NCBI GenBank assembly: GCA_025358645.1
Contig: JANYIW010000083.1
Location: 1-48,605, forward strand
From: Bacteroidales bacterium
Lineage (GTDB): Bacteria; Bacteroidota; Bacteroidia; Bacteroidales; VadinHA17
Direction: 5' to 3'
Length of the DNA stretch: 48,605 nt
The stretch's first letter is position 1. Each line of letters begins with the position of its first letter. The notes under the pieces were generated by a model. It saw only the letters and a list, made by a program, of their open reading frames with translations, made no database searches and was not told the DNA's origin. The translations under genes were made by a program, and so were the position numbers. Of the stretch, positions 9,790-20,824 are shown in pieces.

Positions 9790-9801
9790 TCGCCGGATAA
9801 A

Positions 9802-10116
9802 TTAATTTTGATCTTTTAAATTATTAACTGCGTCAGAATCAAGTGTCTTAAAATGATGGTAAACCTGAAGGATCAATGCTAACGCTATAGATACTTCAAC
9901 TGCGGTAACCGCAAGTATAAAAATGAACATGACCTGGCCATCGGGTTGTTTCCAATGAGTACCGGCAATAATAAATACCAGACCCGCGCTGTTAAACATA
10001 ATCTCGATGGACATTAACATAAAGATCATATTCCTGCGGACAAGCAAACCAATCAGTCCCAGAAAAAAGAGTATTCCTGCAAACAATATTTGTGTTTCTA
10101 AGGGTACTGTGAGCAT
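9802..10116 (-). CDS. nuoK: NADH-quinone oxidoreductase subunit K
   Basis: 104 aa, MLMSIEIMFNSAGLVFI...AVTAVEVSIALALI. Confidence 0.95.
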   Translation of the reverse strand: MLTVPLETQILFAGILFFLGLIGLLVRRNMIFMLMSIEIMFNSAGLVFIIAGTHWKQPDGQVMFIFILAVTAVEVSIALALILQVYHHFKTLDSDAVNNLKDQN

Positions 10117-10120
10117 AGTT

Positions 10121-10639
10121 CTATTTTATTTCAAGAAAACGATGTTTTACTTTTTTCTTCTGACTACCCAGGTGATACGCTCCTATCACGCCTGCCATCA
10201 GAAGTATAGCAGCAATTTCTACTCCAAGCAGATAGGTTGAAAAGAGTGAAATTCCAACCTGCTTTGGTAATATTGCCTCTTTATCTGATGGTATTGTCTG
10301 TCCACTTTTTAATGCGAAGATCAGGTTGACAAGCAGAACAGCAGCCAAAATTGAGGGAATAATCCACATGCGGGGTTTAAGCCATTTTTTTTCAGTTTCT
10401 CTTTCCAGACCTATATTCAGCATCATGGTTACAAAAATGAAGAGTACCATAATAGCGCCTGCATAAATTATTACCTCCAGAGCTGCAATGAACGGTGCAC
10501 TCAACAGATAAAAAATCACAGATACAGCTAAAAGAGATAAAATAAGATATAACAATGAATGGATTGCATTCCTTCCGGAAATGGCCATTACTGTTGAGAC
10601 AATTGCTACAACACCTGCTATATAGAAAAATACATTCAT
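10121..10639 (-). CDS. nuoJ: NADH-quinone oxidoreductase subunit J
   Basis: APFIAALEVIIYAGAIMVLFIFVTMML. Confidence 0.95.
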   Translation of the reverse strand: MNVFFYIAGVVAIVSTVMAISGRNAIHSLLYLILSLLAVSVIFYLLSAPFIAALEVIIYAGAIMVLFIFVTMMLNIGLERETEKKWLKPRMWIIPSILAAVLLVNLIFALKSGQTIPSDKEAILPKQVGISLFSTYLLGVEIAAILLMAGVIGAYHLGSQKKKVKHRFLEIK

Positions 10640-10655
10640 TCTATCTGCATTTTAT

Positions 10656-11171
10656 TTAAGGTAAAAGTTCTTTCACATCTACAGGTTTCTCTTCATTATC
10701 CCCTTCACCTTTCCCTTTTACTCCCATATCAACACCCGCATTTTTGTAGAAGTCATATCCTGGATATTTCCCTTCACCGCTAATGAGTAAATGTTCCTTT
10801 TCATAAACCATATTCTGTCTGTCATACTCAGCCATTTCAAAGTCAGGTATAAGTTGAATGGCATAAGTAGGACATGCCTCTTCACAAAAACCGCAGAAAA
10901 TACATCTTGAAAAGTTGATCCTGAAGAATTCGGGGTATCGCCTGCCATCTTTATCTTCTGTCGCCTGAAGTGATATACAATCCACCGGGCATGCAGCAGC
11001 ACAGAGATAACATGCAACACATCTTTCTTTTTTCTCTGCATCGCGTGTGAGGACAATTCTTCCACGGTAACGGGGCGCAAGATATGGTTTGACTTCAGGA
11101 TATTCCACAGTTTCTGTTTTGTGAAAAACATGAAGAAAAATAAGCCACATGCTGCGAAGGATGCTTATCAT
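10656..11171 (-). CDS. nuoI: NADH-quinone oxidoreductase subunit I (2x[4Fe-4S])
   Basis: [16 protein letters not shown] and [16 protein letters not shown]. Confidence 0.96.
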   Translation of the reverse strand: MISILRSMWLIFLHVFHKTETVEYPEVKPYLAPRYRGRIVLTRDAEKKERCVACYLCAAACPVDCISLQATEDKDGRRYPEFFRINFSRCIFCGFCEEACPTYAIQLIPDFEMAEYDRQNMVYEKEHLLISGEGKYPGYDFYKNAGVDMGVKGKGEGDNEEKPVDVKELLP

Positions 11172-11243
11172 AAATAGAGTTATATATTATTAATATTGTG
11201 TTTGTTATATAATATCATATCCTTAATTTTACTTATGTTAATT

Positions 11244-11684
11244 TTACAAGATTTGGAGAATCTTTTTTATTGAATTACCCCCTTTCTTATTTCCCCCAAG
11301 GGGGAAAGGATCGACAACTCCTTGAATTTTTTCTAAAACCCATCCTATTCTATTTTCAATATCAGTATTTCTGAACCTAATTATTGTTAGTCCGCTTGAC
11401 TCAAGATATTTTGTTCTTTCAAGGTCATATTCATGTTTACTTAAATGTATCAGTCCATCGACTTCAATTACAAGATAAGCTTCAAAGCAAAAAAAATCCA
11501 AAATATATATTCCGTAGGGATGCTGTCTCCTGAAATACAACCCATTCACTTTTCTATTTCTTATTTTCGACCACAAAATTTTCTCTGCTTCAGTCATTTT
11601 TTTCCTTAACTTCTTAGCTTTATCCTTTATAGCTAAATTTGCATCTAAACTTTGTTTTGCTCTATTGACTCTTATTTGAACCAT
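11244..11684 (-). CDS. DUF559 domain (Vsr-like, PD-(D/E)XK-type) endonuclease, inserted in the nuo operon
   Basis: AKKLRKKMTEAEKILWSKIRNRKVNGLYFRRQHPYGIYILDFFCFEAYLVIEVDGLIHLSKHEYDLERTKYLESSGLTIIRFRNTDI is a textbook DUF559 sequence; tail PFPLGGNKKGG is repeat-derived. Confidence 0.9.
   Translation of the reverse strand: MVQIRVNRAKQSLDANLAIKDKAKKLRKKMTEAEKILWSKIRNRKVNGLYFRRQHPYGIYILDFFCFEAYLVIEVDGLIHLSKHEYDLERTKYLESSGLTIIRFRNTDIENRIGWVLEKIQGVVDPFPLGGNKKGGNSIKKILQIL
11276..11307. repeat. Inverted-repeat copy 1 flanking (inside the 3' end of) the DUF559 gene: TACCCCCTTTCTTATTTCCCCCAAGGGGGAAA
   Basis: 30/32 match to the reverse complement of 11745-11776; identical to the first 32 bp of the nuoM element. 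Confidence 0.95.
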
Positions 11685-11744
11685 TATTTTTCACTTGATC
11701 ATTTAATTTCATTTACATTACTCTTGCCTATAACGGAACCATCA

Positions 11745-11776
11745 TTTCCCCCTTGGGGGAAACAGGAAAGGGGGTA
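11745..11776. repeat. Inverted-repeat copy 2, upstream of the DUF559 gene: TTTCCCCCTTGGGGGAAACAGGAAAGGGGGTA
   Basis: Reverse complement TACCCCCTTTCCTGTTTCCCCCAAGGGGGAAA differs from copy 1 at 2 of 32 positions. Confidence 0.95.
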
Positions 11777-11805
11777 CTCCTTGATGATATTGAATTTATC
11801 TTTTC

Positions 11806-12750
11806 TCATTTCATAAATATCAGGATAGCTCCGGTCACCAGAAGATTAAGTAATGCAAGGGGAAGTAAAACCTTCCATCCAAGCTCCATCAACTGATCAT
11901 ATCTTGGCCGGGGTAATGAAGCCCTGAGCAGGATAAATACACCAATAAAAAAGAAAGTCTTAAATAAAAACCAGAAAACCGGAGGTAGAAATGAAGGTCC
12001 GAGCCAGCCACCAAAAAATAATGTGGCTATTAGGGCAGAAATAAGTGTAACACCCAGGTATTCACCGACAAAAAACATCCCGAACTTCATACCGGAATAT
12101 TCCGAGTGATAGCCGGCAATAAGCTCGCCCTCAGCTTCCGGGATATCAAAGGGAAGTCTGTGAGTCTCCGCGATACCCGCGATAAAGAAAACAATAAAGC
12201 CAATAAACTGAGGAATGAAGAACCACCCGCCCTTCTGCGCTTCCACTATTTTACAGAAACTAAAGCTGTCAGCCATCATCACTACCCCCATAAGGGAAAG
12301 CCCCATGAATACTTCGTAGGTAAGCATCTGTGCCGATGCTCTCATCGCCCCAATTAAAGAGTACTTATTATTTGATGCCCAGCCGCCCAGTACAATGCTG
12401 TAAACACCAAGTGATGAATTTCCAAGGAAAAACAATATTCCAATATTTGAGTCATACACATAGAAATTCGGGCCAAAAGGGATAACTGCAAATGTAAGCA
12501 GGATGGTTACCATAAGAATTCCCGGAGCAAGAACAAAAACCGGCCTGTCTGAAAATGGAGGTACCCAATCCTCCTTAAAGAATAATTTAATAGTATCGGC
12601 AACAACCTGTCCAAGGCCGAAAGGGCCAACACGATTTGGACCCAGTCTGTCCTGCCATACTGAAAGAAGCCTGCGCTCAACCCATATCAATCCGGCTGCT
12701 ATAGTCAACGCTATCAAAAGTACTCCTGCTATTATAAAGACGTATTTCAT
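11806..12750 (-). CDS. nuoH: NADH-quinone oxidoreductase subunit H
   Basis: [69 protein letters not shown]. Start placed at [12 protein letters not shown] (12750) rather than the track's 12849, which would overlap nuoG by about 90 bp. Confidence 0.95.
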   Translation of the reverse strand: MKYVFIIAGVLLIALTIAAGLIWVERRLLSVWQDRLGPNRVGPFGLGQVVADTIKLFFKEDWVPPFSDRPVFVLAPGILMVTILLTFAVIPFGPNFYVYDSNIGILFFLGNSSLGVYSIVLGGWASNNKYSLIGAMRASAQMLTYEVFMGLSLMGVVMMADSFSFCKIVEAQKGGWFFIPQFIGFIVFFIAGIAETHRLPFDIPEAEGELIAGYHSEYSGMKFGMFFVGEYLGVTLISALIATLFFGGWLGPSFLPPVFWFLFKTFFFIGVFILLRASLPRPRYDQLMELGWKVLLPLALLNLLVTGAILIFMK

Positions 12751-12760
12751 GAACAGTAAG

Positions 12761-15490
12761 TTAGAGTTTATGAAATTTCCCACGACCCGGAATATCAATA
12801 AATGGCATTCCCGGTAAATATACAGACAAACCGGCCAAGCCCTGTACAATACTTTTCCCGATTTTAACTTTTACTTTTAATTTAATTTTTAAAATCTCAA
12901 CTTGAACATAGTCACCATCTTTTACAGTAATGATGTCCGCATCTTTCTGATTCATCAAAACAAACGGTTCATGAATTCTTTGTAAGATGGAAGGACTAAC
13001 GGAACTAAGCTCATCGCTTCCAAAAATCTGATATACAGGAACAATTAGCCATTCATCTTTTTGAACCACTGTGATCTGAGCCTTATGTTTGAAATATATA
13101 TGATTACCTTCTATTGATGATTCGAAAAGTCTGACTCCCGGGTCGCCACCTTTCATAGAACCACCAGGTTCATCAAGATAATTATACATAGCCTGTACGG
13201 AATTCCATCCTGGCATCCAGTAAAAGGGTACAAGTGATGATGGTGGATTTTCTGGTTGTCCCTCCATGCTGAAGGCTAACGGGGAATCATTATCCTGTGA
13301 AACCTTTGTTTCACTAACTGCAAAATTTGCATTCATTGCAGTCCTGCCACTGTAACGGATTGTCTGTCGTGGTATTTTTGCGTTCAGCATCCGGAAATCT
13401 TCACCAGGCATATATTTCCTAAGCTTCGAAAAGAGAGGCAGGTCATTAGCCAGAGAATCGGCAATATCGTCAAACCGGTTCCATAAAACTTTATGATTTG
13501 TATCCCTTACTTTAATGAATTCCCCTATCCACTGCCAACTTTCCTTTATCTGATTCTTATTATCGATTGCTTTATAATAGCGCTGTGCCCGACCCTCATT
13601 ATTTACAATTGTACCTTCCGATTCGGAAAATGTTGCAACTGGTAATAAAATATCTGCATTTTGTGTAGTTCTGTTACTAAGTTGGTCGAGAACAATTATC
13701 TGTCTGCTTTTCTTAAACAGTTCATTGACTGAGTCTTCATCAGCTCTTCTGAATAAATCATTTTCAAGGACGACAAGAGTATCAATCTCTTTATTTTCAG
13801 CAATTAAGACTGCATCTTCAAATGATTTACCAGGAAGTAGTGACAGCCCCATACTATTGCATTCCGGCAGAACCATACTAAGCATAACAGTTGAACCATT
13901 AGACAGAAGTGCCATGGTTATATTCAGAACTGCATGTAAGATCGCTTCATCTCCGCAACTTATCCCCGATATTATCAAAGGATTTTTTGCATTTCTCAAT
14001 GAAAGTGCAATCTTACCGGCCAAATCCTGCAGATCTTTTTTCTTAGAATCTGAGTCCGGAGCCCTATCGTCAAGTTTTTGAGCAATACTATAACCTAAAT
14101 TTGCGATATCCTGTGGAGCAGCCCTGAATGCGTTCTCCGCAATTACATCCAGAGAATCAATAAACGGGGTAGCTATAAACACCGGACTTCTGGCATCCTG
14201 CGCCAGTAATCTTAAAGGTGCATCGTTCCATACTGGAATGCCCTTTTTCTTTGCTTCTTCATCAGGTACATTTCGCACAGCCTGTCGCAAAGCAAGTGCG
14301 ATCATAGGGGCCGTGTTAGTCAGATCTTCACCCAAAACTAAAATTGCATCAGCTTTCTCAATCTGTTTTAATGAAGGAGTGCGCACGCCTTTATTTTGGA
14401 AGAACTCTGAAATTGTTTTTGTTAACAGGAACTCTTTTTTTGAAATGCCGTGATAAAAGTTCTCTCTGCCCACAAGAGAGATTAATGCAAAATTAGACTC
14501 AAGGGATGCTCTGGGAGAACCTATTCCAATAATATTGTTATTCTTTGAAAGTGACTGATCCAAAATTGCGAAAAGCCGTTCGTTATCAACCGGTTCTGCA
14601 ATACCATCCTTTTCAGATCGGATAAGTGCAGTTTTAATCCGTTTTTCATCATTAATAAATTCATATCCAAACCGGCCTCTGTCGCATATAAAATATCCGT
14701 TAACAGCTCCATTGTACCTGCTCATTATCCGCCTCAGGGAACCATATCGTTCACTTATTATTGTATTGCATCCGACGCTGCAATGTACGCAGACTGAAGG
14801 AGCATTCGACAAATCCCATTTGCGGGTGAAATGTTTCTTCAGTGTTTTATCTGTGAAGACACCAGTCGGGCATACTTCTATAAGATTTCCACTGAATTCA
14901 TTTTCCAATGGGCCATCCTCATGCCTTCCAAAATATACCTGATTTCTGGAAGCAAAAACATTAAGATCTGTTCCTCCTGCATAATCCCTGTAAAACCGTA
15001 CACACCTGTAGCATTGAATGCAACGGTTCATCTCATGATTGATGAATGGGCCTAACTCCTGATTATTATAAGTCCTTTTTGGAAAATCATAACGCCTGTA
15101 ATTGTGGCCGGTCATCACTGTCATATCCTGCAGATGGCATTCGCCACCCTCATCACACACAGGACAATCATGAGGGTGATTGGTCATAAGGCTTTCGATT
15201 ACAGAAGCCCTGAATGCTTTTGCTTCAGGGTCATTAACTGAAACAATCAACCCTTTTGTTACAGGCTCCATGCAGGACATCACAATACGGCCTTTTGTAT
15301 CATCTTTATCTCTGAATTTCTTTACAGCACATAGCCTGCAGGCACCCACTGAACCCAGGGCAGGATGAAAACAGAAATGAGGGATGTCTATCCCAAACGA
15401 AAGACAGGTCTCGAGAAGATTCTTCTCAGGTTTTGCTTCATACAATTTCCCGTCTATCGTGATCTTTACCATGCTTACCTCCAGGGACAT
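12761..15490 (-). CDS. nuoG: NADH-quinone oxidoreductase subunit G
   Basis: N-terminal 2Fe-2S ([18 protein letters not shown]), [16 protein letters not shown], molybdopterin-oxidoreductase-like body. Confidence 0.95.
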   Translation of the reverse strand: MSLEVSMVKITIDGKLYEAKPEKNLLETCLSFGIDIPHFCFHPALGSVGACRLCAVKKFRDKDDTKGRIVMSCMEPVTKGLIVSVNDPEAKAFRASVIESLMTNHPHDCPVCDEGGECHLQDMTVMTGHNYRRYDFPKRTYNNQELGPFINHEMNRCIQCYRCVRFYRDYAGGTDLNVFASRNQVYFGRHEDGPLENEFSGNLIEVCPTGVFTDKTLKKHFTRKWDLSNAPSVCVHCSVGCNTIISERYGSLRRIMSRYNGAVNGYFICDRGRFGYEFINDEKRIKTALIRSEKDGIAEPVDNERLFAILDQSLSKNNNIIGIGSPRASLESNFALISLVGRENFYHGISKKEFLLTKTISEFFQNKGVRTPSLKQIEKADAILVLGEDLTNTAPMIALALRQAVRNVPDEEAKKKGIPVWNDAPLRLLAQDARSPVFIATPFIDSLDVIAENAFRAAPQDIANLGYSIAQKLDDRAPDSDSKKKDLQDLAGKIALSLRNAKNPLIISGISCGDEAILHAVLNITMALLSNGSTVMLSMVLPECNSMGLSLLPGKSFEDAVLIAENKEIDTLVVLENDLFRRADEDSVNELFKKSRQIIVLDQLSNRTTQNADILLPVATFSESEGTIVNNEGRAQRYYKAIDNKNQIKESWQWIGEFIKVRDTNHKVLWNRFDDIADSLANDLPLFSKLRKYMPGEDFRMLNAKIPRQTIRYSGRTAMNANFAVSETKVSQDNDSPLAFSMEGQPENPPSSLVPFYWMPGWNSVQAMYNYLDEPGGSMKGGDPGVRLFESSIEGNHIYFKHKAQITVVQKDEWLIVPVYQIFGSDELSSVSPSILQRIHEPFVLMNQKDADIITVKDGDYVQVEILKIKLKVKVKIGKSIVQGLAGLSVYLPGMPFIDIPGRGKFHKL

Positions 15491-16749
15491 TTTTTATCTG
15501 TAATATGCTTTATAAAATCATCATGAAAATATTTCAGCCCACTCTGCAATGGTTCAGCGGCACCGGGTGCGTGAGCACAAAAGGTATTGCCCGGACCCAT
15601 ATATTCAGCATTAAAATTCAAAAGATCAATGTATTCCATTTTACCGCTACCCTCCTCGATTGATGCAAGCATCTTTTCAACCCATGGGAGTCCTTCACGG
15701 CACGGTGTGCACCAACCACAACTTTCAAGTGCAAAGAATCTTTCAACATTATGAATAAATGCCACGGGGCATGTTTTATCATCCAGGATAATCATTGTAC
15801 CTGTTCCAAGTCTGCTACCTGCTGCAGCTACAGTTGAAAAATCCATTTTCACATCGAGATGTTCTTCAATAAGAAAGTCTGTTGAGACTCCGCCTGGCAA
15901 TGCACCTCTGAACCTGTGTCCGGCAATCATTCCTCCGGCATGATCCTCCAGAAGCTCCCGCATAGTTGTTCCCAGCGGCAGTTCCCATATTCCGGGCTTT
16001 TTCACTCTACCGCTTGCTCCATAGAGTTTGGTACCTCCCGTACCTGTCAGGCTTAATCCTTTAAACCAATCGGCGCCATTCTCGACTATATGCGAAATCC
16101 ATGAAAGAGTTTCAACATTATTCACAACAGTTGGTTTCCCAAATAGACCACTGATTGCAGGGTAGGGCGGTTTGGTACGCGGTACAGCCCTTTTACCCTC
16201 AAGTGAATTAAGTAAAGCTGTCTCTTCTCCGCAGATATACCTGCCTGCACTTGAATGTACATATAGGTCGAGGTTAAAACCCGATCCAAGGATATTTTTA
16301 CCCAGGTAACCGGCTTTATAAGCTTCATCTATAGCTTTACGAAGACCTGCCTCAGCTTTTTTATAAGCCCAACGAAGAAATATATATGCTTTTGAAGCCT
16401 GAATGGCATAGGCTGAAATAATCATTCCTTCAATGAGCTGATGTGGGTTGCCTTCAAGCAGATATCTGTCTTTAAAGGTACCTGGTTCCATCTCATCTGC
16501 ATTACATATCAGGTATTTTTGTTTGGAACTGTCTCCATCCATCGGGATAAGGCTCCATTTAACACCTGTTGGAAATCCAGCGCCACCCCGACCGAGTAAA
16601 TTTGACGCCTTGACAAGGTTTGTTACTTCGGCGGGTGACATGTTTTTCAGAACTTTCCGGAGATTACTATAGCCGCTATCCCGACTGTAATCTTCCAGAT
16701 TATAATCAGCAGAGTCTGGTCTAATATTTTTCGTTAATGGTTTTTCCAT
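15475..16749 (-). CDS. nuoF: NADH-quinone oxidoreductase subunit F (FMN/NADH-binding)
   Basis: LLGRGGAGFPTGVKWSLIP, CNADEMEPGTFKDR, GRYICGEETALLNSLEG, ESCGWCTPCREG. Confidence 0.97.
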   Translation of the reverse strand: MEKPLTKNIRPDSADYNLEDYSRDSGYSNLRKVLKNMSPAEVTNLVKASNLLGRGGAGFPTGVKWSLIPMDGDSSKQKYLICNADEMEPGTFKDRYLLEGNPHQLIEGMIISAYAIQASKAYIFLRWAYKKAEAGLRKAIDEAYKAGYLGKNILGSGFNLDLYVHSSAGRYICGEETALLNSLEGKRAVPRTKPPYPAISGLFGKPTVVNNVETLSWISHIVENGADWFKGLSLTGTGGTKLYGASGRVKKPGIWELPLGTTMRELLEDHAGGMIAGHRFRGALPGGVSTDFLIEEHLDVKMDFSTVAAAGSRLGTGTMIILDDKTCPVAFIHNVERFFALESCGWCTPCREGLPWVEKMLASIEEGSGKMEYIDLLNFNAEYMGPGNTFCAHAPGAAEPLQSGLKYFHDDFIKHITDKKCPWR

Positions 16750-16755
16750 CTCTGA

Positions 16756-17220
16756 TTATTTGTAACGCTTCAGTAATTCATCAATCTTTTCTGCTGTTAT
16801 TTTGTTAAAGTGATCATTGTTGATCATAAGTGCAGGTGCATTATCGCAATCACCAAGGCATGAGTTAGGGAGAAGCGTGAACCGTCCGTCAGATGTTGTA
16901 CCACCGAACCTGATACCAAGTTTCTTTGAGATGTGCTCATACAGTGATTCATAACCCATTATCATACAACTTACACTGTCGCAGATAAGTATTACATTCC
17001 TGCCGACAGGTTTACGATAGATCCTGCTGTAAAAAGTCGCAACACCATCGACCTCTTCATTCGAAATACTCAATAGCTGTGCAATATCCTTTACAGACTC
17101 GTCAGATACCCAGCCACGATGATGCTGAACAATTTTTAAAGCATCTATACATGCCACTGCAGGGTATGGATATTGTTTAATCTCTTCCTGTATCTCCTTT
17201 ATTTCCTCTTCACTCAGCAT
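16756..17220 (-). CDS. nuoE: NADH-quinone oxidoreductase subunit E (2Fe-2S)
   Basis: VDGVATFYSRIYRKPVGRNVILICDSVSCMIMGYE..LPNSCLGDCDNAPALMIN. Confidence 0.96.
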   Translation of the reverse strand: MLSEEEIKEIQEEIKQYPYPAVACIDALKIVQHHRGWVSDESVKDIAQLLSISNEEVDGVATFYSRIYRKPVGRNVILICDSVSCMIMGYESLYEHISKKLGIRFGGTTSDGRFTLLPNSCLGDCDNAPALMINNDHFNKITAEKIDELLKRYK

Positions 17221-17259
17221 TCCTGTAATTTTCTATATTTCGCGTATATTTTAAGATAT

Positions 17260-19014
17260 TTAACGATCGAGATCGGCCAAAACAAAATCCATTGCACCCA
17301 GGATTGCCAGCAGATCAGGTATTGTATATCCTTTAGTTATAAATGGCAACATTTGCATGTGAGGGAAGGAGGGCGTTCGTATTCTCGTACGGTAAGAGGA
17401 AGTGCTCCCATCACTTATAAGGTAATAACCATTACTGCCCTTGGCAGCCTCAATAGGTATCATTGCTTCCCCTGCAGGTATTACAGGACCCCATGAAACG
17501 CCCACAAAATGTGTTATAAGCGTTTCTATATCTATCATGGTTTTGTCTTTTCTCGGTGGGATTGCGAGAGGATGATCTGATTTGTAATGACCTGCTGGCA
17601 TGTTATTTACGCACTGTTGAATTATCCTAAGGCTCTGACGCATCTCCTCCATTCGTACAATGGCCCTGTCGTAACAGTCACCATTTTTCCCCAGAGGAAC
17701 ATCAAATTCAAATTTATCAATTCCGGAATAAGGTCGTTTCTTACGGTAATCCCAGTCAAAACCGGTAGCTCTGAGTCCGGAGCCGGTAATTCCCCATTCG
17801 ATCGCCTCCTTTGTGGTAAATACTCCGATACCAATTGTGCGAGCTTTTAATATTCTGTTTCTAAGAACAATATTATCAAATTCTTTAAGTCTCTTTGGAA
17901 AATAATTGAGAAACTCCTGCATCATCTTATCCCATCCCTCCGGCAGGTCGTGAGCAACGCCACCGATCCTGAACCACGATGGATGCATGCGTCCACCTGT
18001 GATTGCTGACACTATATCGAAGATCCTTTCCCTGTCGTTGAATGCATAGAATACAGGAGACATCTGACCCATATCCTGGGCAAATGTGCCAAGCCAGACT
18101 AAATGGCTGGCAATCCTGAACAGTTCGCTCATCATTATACGGATCACCTGTGCTCTGTCGGGAGGTTTAATGCCGGCTAATTTTTCAACAGAGAGAAGAT
18201 ATGCGAGATTATTCATAACACCGCTCAGATAATCAATCCGATCGGTATAGGGAATAAATGTATGCCATGATTGTCTTTCCCCCATTTTCTCAGCTCCACG
18301 ATGATGGAATCCTATATCAGGTATTATGTTTACAATATCTTCCCCGTTCAATTGAACTATAAGCCTTAACAAACCGTGTGTTCCCGGATGCTGAGGCCCG
18401 ATGTTCAGAAACATGAAATCGCTGTCTTCGCTTTTTGTGTCCAATCCATATTCTTCAGGATTAAACTTAAGATTTGCATCTTCTTCGTCTCTTAAAATAT
18501 CTGTAAGTACAAACGGATCCATTTCGGTAGCTCTTGCGTGATGATCTTTCCTTAATGGATGTCCCTTCCAGCTTTTTGGCATCAGAATCCTTGTCAGCCG
18601 TGGATGTCCGGTGAAGTTAATACCAAACATATCAAACACTTCCCGCTCATACCAATTTGCTGATTCCCATACAGTTGTTATGCTTGGAATATTTGTGTCT
18701 CCATTTGTCAGAGCCACCTTTATCCTGATATCCTGATTCCTATCAAACGAGGTAAGATGGTATACAATGGTAAAATCGCTGGCAGGCTGACCATCACGTT
18801 TAGTTCGTGTACGCTCATCTATACCAGTGAGATCATAAAGCATTTTAAAAGGCAGAGTGATTTCGTTTTTCAGATATTTCAGTACCTGAACCAGATCGTT
18901 CCTATTTATCCAAATTGTCGGAGTGCCATCTTTAGTCTGCTGTTGAGACAGAATAGTATGGTCACTAAATTCAGATCGCAGTTCAGAAATTATATCGTGA
19001 TCGTTATTACTCAT
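17260..19014 (-). CDS. nuoCD: Fused NADH-quinone oxidoreductase subunits C/D
   Basis: N-terminal 30-kDa-subunit domain ([37 protein letters not shown]) fused to the 49-kDa domain ([24 protein letters not shown]). Confidence 0.96.
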   Translation of the reverse strand: MSNNDHDIISELRSEFSDHTILSQQQTKDGTPTIWINRNDLVQVLKYLKNEITLPFKMLYDLTGIDERTRTKRDGQPASDFTIVYHLTSFDRNQDIRIKVALTNGDTNIPSITTVWESANWYEREVFDMFGINFTGHPRLTRILMPKSWKGHPLRKDHHARATEMDPFVLTDILRDEEDANLKFNPEEYGLDTKSEDSDFMFLNIGPQHPGTHGLLRLIVQLNGEDIVNIIPDIGFHHRGAEKMGERQSWHTFIPYTDRIDYLSGVMNNLAYLLSVEKLAGIKPPDRAQVIRIMMSELFRIASHLVWLGTFAQDMGQMSPVFYAFNDRERIFDIVSAITGGRMHPSWFRIGGVAHDLPEGWDKMMQEFLNYFPKRLKEFDNIVLRNRILKARTIGIGVFTTKEAIEWGITGSGLRATGFDWDYRKKRPYSGIDKFEFDVPLGKNGDCYDRAIVRMEEMRQSLRIIQQCVNNMPAGHYKSDHPLAIPPRKDKTMIDIETLITHFVGVSWGPVIPAGEAMIPIEAAKGSNGYYLISDGSTSSYRTRIRTPSFPHMQMLPFITKGYTIPDLLAILGAMDFVLADLDR

Positions 19015-19041
19015 ATAAATTTTGACATTCGTAACCTGATG

Positions 19042-19662
19042 TTAAATTTCGTTCATCGGCCTTATGATACCCATTTTTGAACGTTCTTCCATTTTTTTAT
19101 CGCGCATCGAGGCCTTATCAGCTTTATGAATTCCCTGTGGTCCGATAACCCAACTGAAGGGACGTTGTTCTTTCCCTATTGATTCCCTAAGTAACAAAAG
19201 CCCTTCAAGAAACGCATCGGGACGCGGAGGGCAACCGGAAACATATACATCGACAGGCAAGAACTTATCAACACCCTGCACAACGCTATAAATATCATAC
19301 ATCCCACCCGAATTTGCACAAGATCCCATCGAAATGACCCACTTAGGAGCCATCATCTGTTCATACAACCTTTGTATTATGGGTGCCATCTTAAGAAACA
19401 CAGTGCCGGCAACAATCATCACATCTGCTTCCCGGGGTGTACCACGGATCACTTCTCCGCCAAATCTTGCAAGATCATACCGGCTTGTGAGTGCTGTGGC
19501 CATTTCTACAAAGCAACATGATAATCCAAAACCAAAAGGCCAGAGGGAATTTTTTCTTCCCCAGGAAATCATATCATCAAGTTTGCCAAGCAATACTGAT
19601 CTGCCAATATCATCGGTATTGTCCTTTCCGGGTACTGAATATTTGTCATTGGCTTTTATCAT
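19042..19662 (-). CDS. nuoB: NADH-quinone oxidoreductase subunit B
   Basis: [63 protein letters not shown]. Confidence 0.97.
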   Translation of the reverse strand: MIKANDKYSVPGKDNTDDIGRSVLLGKLDDMISWGRKNSLWPFGFGLSCCFVEMATALTSRYDLARFGGEVIRGTPREADVMIVAGTVFLKMAPIIQRLYEQMMAPKWVISMGSCANSGGMYDIYSVVQGVDKFLPVDVYVSGCPPRPDAFLEGLLLLRESIGKEQRPFSWVIGPQGIHKADKASMRDKKMEERSKMGIIRPMNEI

Positions 19663-20081
19663 TGGAGTTCATCATTAATCTTGTTTTTATACTTAAGTAT
19701 TCTCTTCCCATTTGGCCCAAAGTCCAGAGCTCCAATGCTTAGTTCATAGACCAACAGTACGACCAGTAATCCTATGAATATCAATATTCCTATATAACCG
19801 GCAAGTCCAAGTTCACGAAATGATACGGCCCACAGCATAATAAAAGCAGCATCAAGATCGAAAATGACGAAGAACATAGCTATAATATAAAAACCGGAAG
19901 AAAATCGTAGCCTTGCATCACCAGTCGGGGGTATTCCCGATTCATAAGGTTCATCCGTGGTCTTCTCCTTATGCCGCTCTCCCAGCACCCAGGAAAGACC
20001 TATCATTATTCCAATAAGGGAAATTACAATAAACGCGAAAACTATAAAAGGCCAGAAAGTAATATCTTGTACCAACAGCAT
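19659..20081 (-). CDS. nuoA: NADH-quinone oxidoreductase subunit A
   Basis: [43 protein letters not shown]. Confidence 0.95.
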   Translation of the reverse strand: MLLVQDITFWPFIVFAFIVISLIGIMIGLSWVLGERHKEKTTDEPYESGIPPTGDARLRFSSGFYIIAMFFVIFDLDAAFIMLWAVSFRELGLAGYIGILIFIGLLVVLLVYELSIGALDFGPNGKRILKYKNKINDELQ

Positions 20082-20262
20082 AATACAAATATAACAATAA
20101 ACAGATTTTATTTCACCTATCAGGAATTAAATCGAAAATTAAGAAAAAATGTCAGGTATATTTGAAAAAATCATAAAATAAAGAAAGGAAAACTCAAAAC
20201 AATTTCTTCTTTTTATCTTCTGTAATATGACTCTTTCTGATATTTAATAATCAATCCTGACA

Positions 20263-20751
20263 ATGAACAATGAAAGTTGTAAAATTGTTTATATGCATAA
20301 CTACTCAAGAATTGTTTTAGGGTTAATTAAAAATAATAATAAAAAGATTACGCAACAGAACCTCATTAACTCTGATAATTTTATGAAAGACAATACTAAT
20401 AAAACTAAGATTAATCTCCGGAAAAAAGATGACCCGGATAAAAATAATCCACAAGGTTACCCTTTATATCCTCCAGGTGAAGATATTTACGGAAAATTAC
20501 AAAAAGACAGAACAATTAATCCGGAAGATCCGTTCAATGTCAAAGAACCTGCTGACAATTATAAAACAGGAAAAAATAATGAGAAGGATTTTGACGACGA
20601 TGTTACCGGAAGCGACCTGGATATTCCAGGTTCAGAAGTTGAGGACGAGTTGGAAATAATAGGAAGTGAGGATGAAGAGAATAACTATTACAGTTTAGGA
20701 GGCGATGATCATAACGATCTTGAAGAGGATTATCTAGAATTGGAAGATTAA
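20263..20751 (+). CDS. Conserved acidic hypothetical protein (start may be the internal Met near 20383)
   Basis: GYPLYPPGEDIYGK...DVTGSDLDIPGSEVEDELEIIGSEDEENNYYSLGGDDHNDLEED; pattern recalled from many Bacteroidota hypotheticals. Confidence 0.7.
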   Translation: MNNESCKIVYMHNYSRIVLGLIKNNNKKITQQNLINSDNFMKDNTNKTKINLRKKDDPDKNNPQGYPLYPPGEDIYGKLQKDRTINPEDPFNVKEPADNYKTGKNNEKDFDDDVTGSDLDIPGSEVEDELEIIGSEDEENNYYSLGGDDHNDLEEDYLELED

Positions 20752-20824
20752 TATCACACATACGAATAAACTTCAAACAATTAAAGACTAAACGAATTGA
20801 CTGACAGAGATAAATGATAAAGAT

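Noticed and set aside
10718-11131. 137-aa ORF within nuoI in another frame
   Set aside because: Fully inside nuoI, no recognisable domain, and nuoI has clear ferredoxin motifs.
12503-12817. Plus-strand ORFs inside the nuo operon (also 9440-9805, 12106-12357, 13725-14081, 14238-14453 and similar)
   Set aside because: Antisense shadows of well-supported nuo genes with no recognisable domain.
12751-12849. N-terminal extension of the NuoH ORF ([33 protein letters not shown])
   Set aside because: It overlaps the nuoG 3' end, and NuoH homologues start near MKYVFIIAG; treated as an over-long ORF.
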